Positions 39,468-47,484 of a stretch of DNA of 47,484 nucleotides are shown here, piece after piece (within the stretch, counting starts at the first letter, position 1; each line of letters begins with the position of its first letter). Made by a program: the position numbers and the translations under genes. The notes below the pieces were generated by a model. That model searched no databases and had not been told where the DNA came from. It was given only the letters and a program-made list of their open reading frames with translations. Location of the stretch: assembly GCF_028462495.1 (NCBI RefSeq), contig NZ_JAQOWX010000032.1, positions 1 to 47,484 of the forward strand, in the 5' to 3' direction. The stretch comes from Roseateles_E sp005503085 (GTDB lineage: Bacteria > Pseudomonadota > Gammaproteobacteria > Burkholderiales > Burkholderiaceae_C).

Positions 39468-41381
39468 ATGTTTGAATTCGTCCGTAAGCACAATCGCCTG
39501 TTCCAGTTCATCCTGCTGATCCTGATCGTGCCCGCCTTCGTGCTGGTCGGCCTGGAGGGTTACAGCAGCTTCATGGATGGCAGCAATGCCGGCGTGGCCA
39601 GCGTCAATGGTCGCAAGATCACGCAGGCCGAGTGGGACGCCACGCACCGCGAGCAGATGGAGCGCATGCGCGCCCAGATGCCCAACCTCGACGTCAAGCT
39701 GTTCGACTCGCCCGAGGCGCGTCAGCAGTCGCTGGACTCGCTGGTGCGTGAGCGCGTGATGCAGGCGGCCGCTCAGGGCCAGCATCTGGTGGTCAGCGAC
39801 GAGCGCCTGCAGCAACTGTTCCGCAGCGACCCGCAGTTCGCCTTCCTGCGCAACCCGGACGGCACCGTCAACAAGAATCTGCTGATCGCCCAGGGCATGA
39901 GCTCGGAGATGTTCGCCCAGCGCCTGCGTCAAGACCTGACCCTGCGCCAGGTGATGATGGGTGTGGGCGGCTCGGCGCTGGCCGGCAAGGCCAATGCGGC
40001 GGTGGCCTTCGATGCCTTGCTGCAGCAGCGCGAGCTGCAGCTGCAGCGCATCGAGGCCAAGGACTTCCTGGCCCAGGTCAATCCCAGCGATGCCGAGATC
40101 GAGGCCTTCTACAAGGAACCGGCCAATAACGCGCGCTTCCAGCTGCCCGAGACCGCCAGCATCGAGTACCTGGTGCTGGACCTGCAGGCTTTGAAGTCCG
40201 ATGTCAGCGTCAGCGACGAGGATCTGCGCAAGTACTACGCCGAGAATCAGTCGCGCTATACCGTGGCCGAGGAGCGCCGCGCCAGCCATATCCTGATCAA
40301 GGCCGATAAGGATGCCCCCGCAGCCGAGCGCAGCAAGGCCAAGGCCCGCGCCGAGGAACTGCTGGCCGAGGCACGCAAGAACCCGGCCGGCTTCGCCGAT
40401 CTGGCCCGCAAGAACTCGCAGGATGAAGGCTCGGCGCCCAATGGCGGCGATCTGGACTTCTTTGCCCGCGGCGCCATGGTCAAACCCTTCGAGGATGCGG
40501 CCTATGCGCTCAAGCAGGGCGAGATCAGCAATGTGGTCGAGTCTGACTTTGGCTACCACGTGATCCAGCTGACCGGCCTGCGCGGCGGCGACAAGAAGAG
40601 CTTCGAGGCGGTGCGTCCCGAGCTCGAAGACGAGGTGCGCCGCCAGCAGGCGCAAAAGCGCTACACCGAGGTGGCCGAGCAGTTCAGCAACACCGTCTAT
40701 GAGCAGTCCGACAGCCTGAAGCCGGCGGCCGACAAGCTCAAGCTGAGCATCCAGACCGCCATCGTGCAGCGCGCTCCGGCGCCCGGCGCCAGCGGTCCGC
40801 TGGCTTCGGCCAAGCTGCTGGAGGCCGTGTTCGGCAACGAGGCGCTGCGCAACAAGCGCAATACCGAGGCGGTCGAGACGGCGCCCAACCAGCTGACGGC
40901 CGCCCGCGTGGTGCAGCACAACCCGGCCCGCCTGCCGGCCCTGGCCGATGTGAAGCCGCAGGTGCGCGCCCAGCTGATGCAAAAGCGCGCCACCGAGCTG
41001 GCCATCAAGCAGGGCCAGGAGCGCCTGGCGGCGCTGCAGAAGTCCGGCGATGCCGCCGGTCTGGATGCGCCCGTCGTCGTTTCCCGCGCCAAGCCGGCCA
41101 ATCTGTCGCAGAAGGTGCTGAACGAGGTGTTGCGCGCCGATGCCAGCAAGCTGCCGGCCTATGTCGGCGTCGACAGCGGCGAGGGCGCCTATGTGCTGGT
41201 GCGCATCAACAAGCTGCTGCCGCGCGACCCGGCCGTGATCGACGAGCAACGCGCCAGCCAGCAGTACGCGCAGGCCTGGACGGCGGCCGAGTCCGAGGCC
41301 TATTACAAGGCGCTGAAGACCCACTACAAGACCAAGGTCACGGCGCCTGCCGCTGCCGCCGCATCGGCACCCGCTCCCTGA
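39468..41381 (+). CDS. ppiD: SurA N-terminal domain peptidyl-prolyl isomerase (PpiD)
   Basis: Membrane-anchored periplasmic chaperone of 637 residues at the Sec translocon. A short cytoplasmic start (MFEFVRKHNRLFQF) precedes one transmembrane helix (ILLILIVPAFVLVGLEGYSS). The chaperone domain has VASVNGRKITQAEWDATHRE. A parvulin rotamase domain (about 265-360) follows with RASHILIKAD, SQDEGSAPNGGDLDFFARGA and FGYHVIQLTG. The C-terminal half is chaperone-like and ends in an Ala/Pro tail. ATG 39468 is chosen over TTG 39456 because GAGG is 6-9 nt upstream. ppiD next to an HU gene matches the E. coli order hupB-ppiD. Confidence 0.94.
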   Translation: MFEFVRKHNRLFQFILLILIVPAFVLVGLEGYSSFMDGSNAGVASVNGRKITQAEWDATHREQMERMRAQMPNLDVKLFDSPEARQQSLDSLVRERVMQAAAQGQHLVVSDERLQQLFRSDPQFAFLRNPDGTVNKNLLIAQGMSSEMFAQRLRQDLTLRQVMMGVGGSALAGKANAAVAFDALLQQRELQLQRIEAKDFLAQVNPSDAEIEAFYKEPANNARFQLPETASIEYLVLDLQALKSDVSVSDEDLRKYYAENQSRYTVAEERRASHILIKADKDAPAAERSKAKARAEELLAEARKNPAGFADLARKNSQDEGSAPNGGDLDFFARGAMVKPFEDAAYALKQGEISNVVESDFGYHVIQLTGLRGGDKKSFEAVRPELEDEVRRQQAQKRYTEVAEQFSNTVYEQSDSLKPAADKLKLSIQTAIVQRAPAPGASGPLASAKLLEAVFGNEALRNKRNTEAVETAPNQLTAARVVQHNPARLPALADVKPQVRAQLMQKRATELAIKQGQERLAALQKSGDAAGLDAPVVVSRAKPANLSQKVLNEVLRADASKLPAYVGVDSGEGAYVLVRINKLLPRDPAVIDEQRASQQYAQAWTAAESEAYYKALKTHYKTKVTAPAAAAASAPAP

Positions 41382-41419
41382 TGGATTGAATAAATTTTGG
41401 CGGTTTGGAGGTAAATCTC

Positions 41420-41448
41420 TTCTCATACCGCTGAAGTCTGCCTATAAT
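41420..41448 (+). promoter_or_regulatory. Promoter of tRNA-His
   Basis: A perfect -10 TATAAT (41443-41448) with a possible -35 TTCTCA (41420-41425) 17 bp upstream. The expected start site is about 7 bp before the tRNA. Confidence 0.7.
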
Positions 41449-41460
41449 CATAGGCTCAGC

Positions 41461-41537
41461 GGTGGTTGTAGCTCAGTTGGTAGAGTCCAGGATTGTGATT
41501 CCTGTTGTCGTGGGTTCGAGTCCCATCAGCCACCCCA
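41461..41537 (+). tRNA. tRNA-His (anticodon GTG)
   Basis: Cloverleaf with the extra G(-1) at 41461 pairing with C73, the histidine identity element. Acceptor GTGGTTG pairs with CAGCCAC; the loop ATTGTGATT region gives anticodon GTG; the T-loop is TTCGAGT and CCA is encoded. Confidence 0.96.
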
Positions 41538-41544
41538 AAAAATC

Positions 41545-41585
41545 AAGGGCTTAGCGGTGAAAACTGCTAAGCCCTTCGTCTTTTC
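41545..41585 (+). terminator. Rho-independent terminator of tRNA-His
   Basis: AAGGGCTTAGC (41545-41555) pairs with GCTAAGCCCTT (41566-41576) across a 10-nt loop and is followed by CGTCTTTTCC. The perfect 11-bp stem lies 8 bp after the tRNA. Confidence 0.82.
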
Positions 41586-41673
41586 CGCTGTCGATATCCT
41601 CGGCCTGGGAATATGCCTCAGTTTGCAGAGCGCCGAGCCATCTGGTCTCGGCGGGCGTGCATGGGCACCGCTC

Positions 41674-42597
41674 TCAGGCCTCGCTCAGTGCGGCGCGGAC
41701 CGCGTCCTCGCTGAGGTCGGCCACGCACTCCTGCAGAAAGCGATAGGCGTAGCCGCGCAGATAGTGGCCGCGCTTGAGCGCGATATGGGTGGTGTTGGCT
41801 TCAAACAGATGGGCGGCGCTGAGCAGCTGCAAGCCCTGGTCGCGCTGCGGCTCGAAGGCCATCGCCGCGATGATGCCGACGCCCAGTCCCACCTGCACAT
41901 AGGTCTTGATCACATCGGCGTCCAGCGCCGACATCACCAGGTCCGGCGCCAGGCCGGCCTTGGCGAAGGTCGCATCGATGCGCTCGCGGCCGGTATAGCC
42001 CTGGTGGTAGGTGATCAGCGGGTGCTCGGCGATCTGCTCCAGGGTCAACGCACTGGACTGCGCCAGTGCATGGCCCTGGGGCACGACCACCGCATGATGC
42101 CAGTCGTAGAAGGGGAAGGTGACGAAGGCATTGTTCTTGCCCAGCGCCTCGGTGGCGATGCCGATGTCGGCCTCGCCGGACTCCAGCAGCGCGACGATCT
42201 CGGCCGGGCTGCCCTGGTGCAGCACCAGATGGACCTTGGGATAGGCGGCCTTGAAGCGCGCCACCACCTGAGGCAGGGCATAACGGGCCTGGGTGTGGGT
42301 GGTGGCGATGCTCAGCTGGCCGACATCGGCGTCTGCGAACTGCTCGGCCAGACGCTTGATGTTCTTGGCATCGAGCAGCATGCGCTCGACGATCACGGCC
42401 AGCTCCTTGCCGGGCGCGGTCAGGCCCAGCAAGCGCTTGCCATGGCGCACGAACAGCGCCACGCCCAACTCGTCCTCCAGGTCCTTGATGTGCTTGCTGA
42501 CGCCCGACTGCGAGGTGAACAGCGCCTCGGCCACATCGGTGAGGTTGAAGTTCTGCTGGACCGCCTCGCGGATGATGCGCAGTTGCTGGAAATTCAT
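41674..42597 (-). CDS. cysB: LysR-family sulfur regulator CysB
   Basis: A 307-residue LysR-type activator of sulfate assimilation. The HTH (about 1-65) is MNFQQLRIIREAVQQNFNLT with FTSQSGVSKHIKDLEDELG, the CysB/Cbl subfamily signature. The effector domain carries IATTHTQARYALP and TYHQGYTGRERIDATF, matching the sulfate/N-acetylserine/thiosulfate binding pocket of CysB. It is the last gene after sbp-cysTWA, 11 bp after cysA, so the regulator is probably co-transcribed with its target, unlike the separate E. coli cysB. A Cbl-like role cannot be excluded. Confidence 0.93.
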   Translation of the reverse strand: MNFQQLRIIREAVQQNFNLTDVAEALFTSQSGVSKHIKDLEDELGVALFVRHGKRLLGLTAPGKELAVIVERMLLDAKNIKRLAEQFADADVGQLSIATTHTQARYALPQVVARFKAAYPKVHLVLHQGSPAEIVALLESGEADIGIATEALGKNNAFVTFPFYDWHHAVVVPQGHALAQSSALTLEQIAEHPLITYHQGYTGRERIDATFAKAGLAPDLVMSALDADVIKTYVQVGLGVGIIAAMAFEPQRDQGLQLLSAAHLFEANTTHIALKRGHYLRGYAYRFLQECVADLSEDAVRAALSEA

Positions 42598-42608
42598 GGT
42601 GAAAGGAC

Positions 42609-43661
42609 TCAGGCGGCGTCGAACAGGCTCAGGCGCGAGGCCTGCAGGCGAACCTGCTGGCCGGACCGCAGGTTCAGGGTGGCGGCATGCTCGCGGCTGA
42701 GCTCGGCTTCCAGCGGCTGGCCGCCCGGGCCGGTCAGCTCGACCCGGCTGGCGGCGCCGAAGCTCAGCACCCGATCGACGGTCGCGGCGATGCCGGGGCC
42801 GTCGCCGCTGGTCAGGATCTGCAGCTCATGCGGGCGTGCATAGGCCTGCACCTTGCCGCTGGGCACATGGCTGAGGCCATGGTTCAACTGATGGTCGCCG
42901 ATATGCACCAGCGCCCCCTCGGCGCGACCCTCGAAGCGATTCACCGCGCCGAGAAAGCCGTAGACAAAAGGCGTGGCCGGGCGCTCGTAGACCTCGGCCG
43001 GCGTGCCGATCTGCTCGACCTTGCCGTGGTCCATCAGCACCACGCGGTCGGCCACCTCCAGCGCTTCTTCCTGGTCATGGGTCACGAAGATGCTGGTGAT
43101 GTGCAGATCGTCGTGCAGCCGGCGCAGCCAGCGGCGCAGCTCCTTGCGCACTTTCGCATCGAGCGCGCCGAAGGGCTCGTCGAGCAGCAGCACGCGCGGC
43201 TCCACCGCCAGCGCGCGGGCCAGCGCGATGCGCTGGCGCTGGCCGCCGCTGAGCTGCGGCGGGTAGCGGTCGGCCAGCCAGTCCAGCTGCACCAGATTCA
43301 GCAGCTCATGAACCTTCTTCTTGATCTCGCTCTCACTGGGGCGTTCCTTGCGCGGCTTGACGCGCAGGCCGAAAGCGACGTTGTCGAACACCGTCATATG
43401 GCGGAACAGCGCGTAGTGCTGGAACACGAAGCCGACCTGGCGCTCGCGCACATGGGTGTCGGAGGCGTCCTCGCCTTCCAGCAAGACCTGGCCCCGGTCG
43501 GCCGTCTCCAGACCGGCGATGATGCGCAGCAGGGTGGTCTTGCCGCAGCCCGAGGGGCCCAGCAGCGCGACCAGCTCGCCGGTCGGGAAGTCCAGCGAGA
43601 CGTCGCCGAGGGCGGTGAAGCTGCCGAAGGATTTGTGGATGTTGCGGACCTGGATGCTCAT
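42609..43661 (-). CDS. cysA: Sulfate/thiosulfate ABC transporter ATPase
   Basis: Cytoplasmic ATPase of 350 residues energising sulfate uptake. It has Walker A GPSGCGKTT (about 35), Q-loop FVFQHYALF, signature LSGGQRQRIALARAL, Walker B RVLLLDEPFGALD and switch His in FVTHDQEEA, all intact. A C-terminal TOBE-like regulatory domain (about 240-350) includes AYARPHELQI, typical of CysA. ATG 43661 overlaps the cysW stop by 4 bp, so the longer in-frame start at 43694 is rejected. Confidence 0.96.
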   Translation of the reverse strand: MSIQVRNIHKSFGSFTALGDVSLDFPTGELVALLGPSGCGKTTLLRIIAGLETADRGQVLLEGEDASDTHVRERQVGFVFQHYALFRHMTVFDNVAFGLRVKPRKERPSESEIKKKVHELLNLVQLDWLADRYPPQLSGGQRQRIALARALAVEPRVLLLDEPFGALDAKVRKELRRWLRRLHDDLHITSIFVTHDQEEALEVADRVVLMDHGKVEQIGTPAEVYERPATPFVYGFLGAVNRFEGRAEGALVHIGDHQLNHGLSHVPSGKVQAYARPHELQILTSGDGPGIAATVDRVLSFGAASRVELTGPGGQPLEAELSREHAATLNLRSGQQVRLQASRLSLFDAA

Positions 43662-44551
43662 GGCGCTTCCTTGACTTGGGAGTGGGCTTTCCACTCGACG
43701 ATTTGCTTGATGACCAGGGTCAGCAGGGCCAGCAGGGCCAGCAGCGAGGCCACCGCGAATGCGGCGGCAAACTGGTACTCGTTATAGAGGATCTCGACGT
43801 GCAGCGGCAGGGTATTGGTGTAGCCGCGGATATGGCCCGAGACCACCGAGACCGCACCGAACTCGCCCATCGCCCGCGCATTGCACAGGATCACGCCGTA
43901 GAGCAGGCCCCACTTGATATTGGGCAGGGTGACGCGCCAGAAGGTCTGCCAGCCCGAAGCGCCCAGCACCGTGGCGGCTTCCTCCTCGTCGCGGCCCTGG
44001 GCCTGCATCAGCGGGATCAGCTCGCGGGCGATGAAGGGAAAGGTCACGAACACGGTGGCCAGCACGATGCCCGGCACCGCGAAGATGATCTTCAGGTCAT
44101 GGCCCTGCAGCCATGGTCCGAACCAGCCCTGAGCGCCGAACAGCAGCACGAAGACCAGGCCGGCCACTACCGGCGAGACCGAGAAGGGCAGGTCGATCAA
44201 GGTGATCAGCAGCTGCTTGCCGCGGAAGTCGTGCTTGGCGATGGCCCAGGCCGCGCTGACGCCGAACACCAGGTTCAAGGGCAGCGAGATCGCTGCGGCG
44301 AGCAGGGTCAGCTGGATGGCCGAGACCGCATCGGGCTCCAGCAGCGCCGCGAGATAGACGGCCCAGCCTTTGCGCAAGGCCTCGATGAAGACCGTCAGCA
44401 GCGGCAGCACCAGGAACAGCAGGAAGAAGCCCAGGCCCAGGGTCAGCAGGGTGCGACGCACCCAGGGCGCCTCGCGGGTGGCGGGATTGTTTTGATAGAG
44501 ACCACCGGGCGTGCGGGCCACGGTCAGGGTCGATGCAGCGGCGCCGGCCAT
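43658..44551 (-). CDS. cysW: Sulfate ABC transporter permease CysW
   Basis: Inner-membrane permease of 297 residues with six main helices. The EAA loop that contacts CysA reads EEAATVLGASGWQTFWRVTL. The family-specific NARAMGEFGAVSVVSGHIRG follows, and the N-terminal extension before the first helix is normal for CysW. The start overlaps cysT's stop by one base and the end overlaps cysA by four. Confidence 0.96.
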   Translation of the reverse strand: MAGAAASTLTVARTPGGLYQNNPATREAPWVRRTLLTLGLGFFLLFLVLPLLTVFIEALRKGWAVYLAALLEPDAVSAIQLTLLAAAISLPLNLVFGVSAAWAIAKHDFRGKQLLITLIDLPFSVSPVVAGLVFVLLFGAQGWFGPWLQGHDLKIIFAVPGIVLATVFVTFPFIARELIPLMQAQGRDEEEAATVLGASGWQTFWRVTLPNIKWGLLYGVILCNARAMGEFGAVSVVSGHIRGYTNTLPLHVEILYNEYQFAAAFAVASLLALLALLTLVIKQIVEWKAHSQVKEAP

Positions 44552-45429
44552 CAGCGATTTCCTTGTTGTCCGTTGCGACGCGAGCTCCAGGCCTGCAGGC
44601 CGTTGATGGCCAGCAGCAGCACAAAGGAGAAGATCAGCATCACGGCCGCGATCGAGGTCGCGCCCACATAGTCATACTGTTCGAGCTTGGCGATGATCAT
44701 CAGCGGTGTGATCTCGCTGACCATCGGGATATTGCCGGCAATGAAGATCACCGAGCCGTACTCGCCGACGGCGCGGGCAAAGGCCAGCGCGAAGCCGGTC
44801 AGCAGGGCCGGCAGCAGCATCGGCAGCACCACCAGACGGAAGGTCTGCCAGCGATGCGCGCCCAGCGCCGCCGCCGCCTCCTCCAGCTCGGTCTCCATAT
44901 CCTCCAGCACCGGCTGCACCGTGCGCACGACAAAGGGCAGGCCGATGAAGATCAGCGCGATCAGGATGCCCAGCGGCGTGAAGGCGATCTTGATGCCGTA
45001 AGGGGCGAGCAGCGAGCCTATCCAGCCATTGCCGGCATAGAGCGCGGTCAGCGCGATGCCGGCCACCGCGGTGGGCAGCGCGAAAGGCAGATCGACCAGC
45101 GCGTCGACCAGCTTCTTGCCCGGGAACTCGTAGCGCACCAGGGACCAGGCGAGGATCAGACCGAAGACCAGATTGATCAGGGCCGCCAGCAGCGAGGTGC
45201 CGAAGCTGAGCTGGTAGGAGGCCACGACGCGCGGCGCGGTGGCCGCCGCCCAGAAGGCCTCGAAACCATGGCCGCCGGCCTTGATGAAGACCGCCGACAG
45301 CGGGATCAGCACGATCAGCGACAGATAGAAGACGGTAAAACCCAGCGTGGGCGCGAAGCCGGGCAGGACCCGGCGCGGCCGGCGCAGGGGCGCCGTGCTC
45401 GGCGCGCCGCTCAGGACGACGGTATTCAT
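44551..45429 (-). CDS. cysT: Sulfate ABC transporter permease CysT (CysU)
   Basis: Second inner-membrane permease of 292 residues. Family features are VLPGFAPTLGFTVFYLSLIV near the N-terminus, the EAA loop LEEAAAALGAHRWQTFRLVV, and the CysT-typical RAVGEYGSVIFIAGNIP. It is paired with CysW as a heterodimer. It overlaps the sbp stop by one base, so translation is coupled. Confidence 0.96.
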   Translation of the reverse strand: MNTVVLSGAPSTAPLRRPRRVLPGFAPTLGFTVFYLSLIVLIPLSAVFIKAGGHGFEAFWAAATAPRVVASYQLSFGTSLLAALINLVFGLILAWSLVRYEFPGKKLVDALVDLPFALPTAVAGIALTALYAGNGWIGSLLAPYGIKIAFTPLGILIALIFIGLPFVVRTVQPVLEDMETELEEAAAALGAHRWQTFRLVVLPMLLPALLTGFALAFARAVGEYGSVIFIAGNIPMVSEITPLMIIAKLEQYDYVGATSIAAVMLIFSFVLLLAINGLQAWSSRRNGQQGNR

Positions 45430-46421
45430 CAGCGTTTCAGGACCAGCTGGTCATAGATGCCGCCATCGGCGAAATGGGTCTTGACCACGGCCGGCCAACC
45501 GCCCAGCAGCGAGTCGACCGTGAAGGTCTTGACGGCCGGGAAGCGCGCCGCGTGGCGCTTGGCCACCTCGGCGTCGCGGGGGCGGAAGTTGTGCTTGGCG
45601 AGGATTTCCTGGCCCTCGGGGCTGAACAGGAAGCTGAGGTAGGCGCGGGCGGCCTCGCCCGAGTTCTTCTTCGCGACGACCTTCTCGTTGATCGCCACCG
45701 GCGCCTCGGCCGAGATCGTGATGCTGGGGTAGACCACCTCGTACTTGCCCTTGCCGAACTCATTCTCGATCAGCTCGGCCTCGTTCTCGAAGGTCACCAG
45801 CACGTCGCCGATATCGCGCTGCGTGAAGGTGGTGGTGGCGCCGCGGCCGCCGCCGTCCAGCACCGGCACGTTGGCCAGCAGCTTGGCGACGAAATCGCGC
45901 GCCTGGGCCTCGTTGCCGCCCTTGGCGATCACGCTGCCCCAGGCCGCCAGATAGGTGTAGCGGCCATTGCCCGAGGTCTTGGGGTTGGGCACGATGACGC
46001 CGGTGCCGGGCTTGGTCAGGTCGGCCCAGTCCTTGATGCCCTTGGGGTTGCCCTTGCGCACCAGGAAGACGGTGACGCTGGTGTAGGGGGCGGCGCCCTG
46101 CGGGAAGGCCTGGCGCCAGTCCTTGCGAATGATGTCCTTCTCGACCAGGAAGTCCAGGTCCGAGGCCTGGTTCATCGTGATCACGTCCGCATCCAGGCCG
46201 CTGGCCACCGCCAGGGCCTGCCGGCTGGAGCCACCGTGGGACTGGTTGACCGTGATGGCCTTGCCGCTCTTGGTCTGCCAATACTTGCTGAAAGCCGGGT
46301 TGACGTCCTTGTAGAGCTCGCGGCTGACATCGTAGGAGACGTTCAGCAGGGCGTCCTGGGCCAGAGCCGGCAGGGCGAGTGCAAGACCCAGGGCCAGGGT
46401 CGTGATCGACTTTGTGAGCAT
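45429..46421 (-). CDS. sbp: Periplasmic sulfate-binding protein
   Basis: Periplasmic receptor of 330 residues that delivers sulfate to CysTWA. The signal peptide is MLTKSITTLALGLALALPAL with cleavage after LAQ. The mature protein starts ALLNVSYDVSRELYKDVN and contains the sulfate pocket segments NQSHGGSSRQALAVASGLDA and PNPKTSGNGRYTYLAAWGS, characteristic of Sbp/CysP. GGGRGATTTFTQRDIGDVL favours Sbp over CysP, but thiosulfate binding cannot be excluded. It is the first gene of the operon, behind an inverted repeat at 46482-46529. Confidence 0.95.
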   Translation of the reverse strand: MLTKSITTLALGLALALPALAQDALLNVSYDVSRELYKDVNPAFSKYWQTKSGKAITVNQSHGGSSRQALAVASGLDADVITMNQASDLDFLVEKDIIRKDWRQAFPQGAAPYTSVTVFLVRKGNPKGIKDWADLTKPGTGVIVPNPKTSGNGRYTYLAAWGSVIAKGGNEAQARDFVAKLLANVPVLDGGGRGATTTFTQRDIGDVLVTFENEAELIENEFGKGKYEVVYPSITISAEAPVAINEKVVAKKNSGEAARAYLSFLFSPEGQEILAKHNFRPRDAEVAKRHAARFPAVKTFTVDSLLGGWPAVVKTHFADGGIYDQLVLKR

Positions 46422-46481
46422 GGTTTTCTTGTGCGACCCGCAGGTCTTGCTGATGCGAAGACCTGCAGAGTGCCAAGAAGC

Positions 46482-46529
46482 GCTTATTCGCGGAACGATA
46501 GTTTTGGTATTTGTTTATCCGGAATAAGC
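46482..46529. promoter_or_regulatory. Inverted repeat upstream of sbp, candidate CysB site
   Basis: GCTTATTC (46482-46489) and its exact complement GAATAAGC (46522-46529), spaced by 32 bp in an AT-rich stretch, 60-110 bp before the sbp start. CysB activates by binding AT-rich half-sites with ATAAG-type cores just upstream of the promoter, so this is a plausible operator. Not proven. Confidence 0.5.
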
Positions 46530-46550
46530 ACTTCTGAAAAAGAGCTATGG

Positions 46551-47055
46551 CTAGAACGCCGGGATCAGCGAGCCCTTCAGGCTGGTCTCGACAAAGCTGC
46601 GCACCTCGGGCGACCGGAAGGCCTTGACCAGGGCGGCCACCCAGGGCTTGTCCTTGTCCTCGATCGCGTCGCGGCTGGGCAGCAGGCCGGCCTGCATCGC
46701 GTAATTGGTGTTGATGGCATTGGCGTCCAGATCATCCAGCGTGCGCGGCAGCGGCCTCGACCTGGATGATCTGCAGGTTCTTCGGGTTGTCGGTCAGATC
46801 GGCCAGCGATTTGTACTTCTTCGAGTAGAAGCCCAGCGGCGCGGTCACGGTGTTGCCGACCGTACTGATCTTGTAGCCGCGCGCCTGGATCTGGCTTTGC
46901 AGAAAGGGCAGGTGCTGGAAGCTGTTGGCCTGCACATCGCCGGCGTCCAGCGCCGCATTGGGCTGGATGTAGTCGGCGAACTCGACGATCTGGGCCAGGC
47001 CGGCGGCGGCGAGGCTCAGGGCGACCAGCTCACGCAGTGCGGCCGCAGCCAGCGC
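46551..47055 (-). pseudogene. metQ: metQ remnant (methionine ABC substrate-binding lipoprotein)
   Basis: Read on the minus strand, segments match the MetQ/NlpA family in the expected order: FADYIQPNAALDAGDVQANS, FLQSQIQARGYKISTVGNTV, APLGFYSKKYKSLADL, NPKNLQIIQVEAA, RTLDDLDANAINTNYAMQAG and SLKGSLIPAF at the end (stop at 46551). Three defects are visible. About 40 codons are missing between KSLADL and TDNPKN. A 5-bp loss between GAGGCCGCT and GCCGCGCACG near 46740 shifts the frame. The signal peptide and first part of the mature protein are absent, replaced by unrelated sequence upstream of about 46990. No metI or metN is in the window. The gene is clearly dead. Confidence 0.82.
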
Positions 47056-47265
47056 GGGCTGGCGTCAGCGACGCGGGCGGGCGACAGGCGCAGAGAGGGA
47101 TCGAAGGACGGCATCGGCCGATTGTTCGATCAGCGCCGAGACCGGCCAACGAAGCTGTACGCATAAGCTTGTGCTCGAAACAAGCCTGGGCCGTATCAGG
47201 CCGGGTCCGCGTCGTTCGCGTCGATCAGCTCGGCCGCCAGCGCGCGGCGGTGGCCGGTGCCGCCG
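47056..47265. other. Intergenic stretch, no supported gene
   Basis: About 210 bp between the metQ remnant and the aldo/keto reductase end. No frame has a convincing start or family match; it may be further debris from the deletion that removed the metQ 5' end. Confidence 0.4.
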
Positions 47266-47484
47266 TCAGGGCAGGGCCTGGCCGCGCGCCGCGACATAGA
47301 GCGCATACCAGTCCTCCCGGCTGAGCCGGATGCGCGCGGCATCGCCGCAGGCGCGGATGCGGGCCGGGTCGGCCGTGCCGATGACCGGCTGGATGCCGGC
47401 CGGGTGACGCATCAGCCAGGCCAGCACAATGCTTTCCGGCGCGGTGGCATGCTGCTCGGCGAGCTCGCGCACCAGCGCGGCGCT
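47266..47484 (-). CDS. Aldo/keto reductase family oxidoreductase (partial, 5' end off the right edge)
   Basis: Only the last 72 codons are in the window. The segment PESIVLAWLMRHPAGIQPVI, followed by GTADPARIRACGDAARIRLS and REDWYALYVAARGQALP, is the typical C-terminal helix pattern of the YdhF-like aldo/keto reductases, where GT(A/S)..RI binds the NADPH phosphate. The catalytic Tyr/Lys are outside the window. Substrate unknown. Confidence 0.82.
   Translation of the reverse strand, partial: SAALVRELAEQHATAPESIVLAWLMRHPAGIQPVIGTADPARIRACGDAARIRLSREDWYALYVAARGQALP

Noticed and set aside
39248..41537. tRNA-Val and tRNA-His as integration sites for a mobile element
   Set aside because: I saw no integrase gene and no duplicated tRNA 3' end nearby; the flanks are core genes (HU, ppiD, cysB).

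Overview
The window is high-GC, almost wholly coding bacterial DNA. Gene content points to a betaproteobacterium of the order Burkholderiales, probably the Roseateles/Mitsuaria/Rubrivivax group (inference). Supporting signs are an EF-P with Arg32 next to its rhamnosyltransferase EarP, small DUF2788, DUF2189 and DUF3649 proteins, poly-glycine lipoproteins, and an sbp-cysTWA-cysB sulfate operon. No phage, plasmid or CRISPR array is visible. Most of the window is chromosomal core; the region from 4.3 to 12.2 kb looks accessory.

Layout. 1-4.3 kb: a Fur-type iron uptake cluster on the minus strand (TonB-dependent siderophore receptor, DUF3649 protein, PepSY membrane protein cut by the left edge). 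4.37-4.83 kb: an uncharacterised 95-residue protein behind a textbook LexA (SOS) box, followed by a strong terminator. 5.3-12.2 kb: two large poly-Gly lipoproteins with beta-propeller C-termini (one with five 87-residue repeats, one with five Ig-like domains and NHL repeats), separated by a decayed IS1595-type transposase. 12.39 kb: tRNA-Ala(CGC). 12.6-13.5 kb: an alpha/beta hydrolase. 13.5-19.6 kb, minus strand: map-glnD-mnmH-DUF2189-DUF2788-yitT, tightly packed. 19.7-20.5 kb: uppP.

20.6-28.2 kb, plus strand: a TetR regulator with its own promoter/operator, an RND adaptor, an RND pump, pcm, a rhodanese and a TolC-type outer-membrane channel. The pump gene carries an in-frame 84-bp palindromic insertion. 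28.2-33.7 kb: two Lrp/AsnC regulators, each divergent from a likely target (an EamA exporter; an acetolactate synthase large subunit), with yaaA and a prolyl-4-hydroxylase-like dioxygenase between. 33.8-35.5 kb: earP-efp, minus strand. 35.6-41.4 kb: uvrC, a small lipoprotein, pgsA, an HU gene, tRNA-Val(TAC) and ppiD, then tRNA-His(GTG) at 41.46 kb. 41.7-46.4 kb, minus strand: sbp-cysT-cysW-cysA-cysB for sulfate import. The right end holds a decayed metQ and the 3' end of an aldo/keto reductase gene.

Items most worth a second look are the SOS-boxed small protein, the palindromic insertion inside the RND pump, the 87-residue Cys-pair repeat lipoprotein, the missing start codon of yaaA, and the metQ pseudogene. 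I did not find a clearly new multi-gene system; these are single-locus observations.
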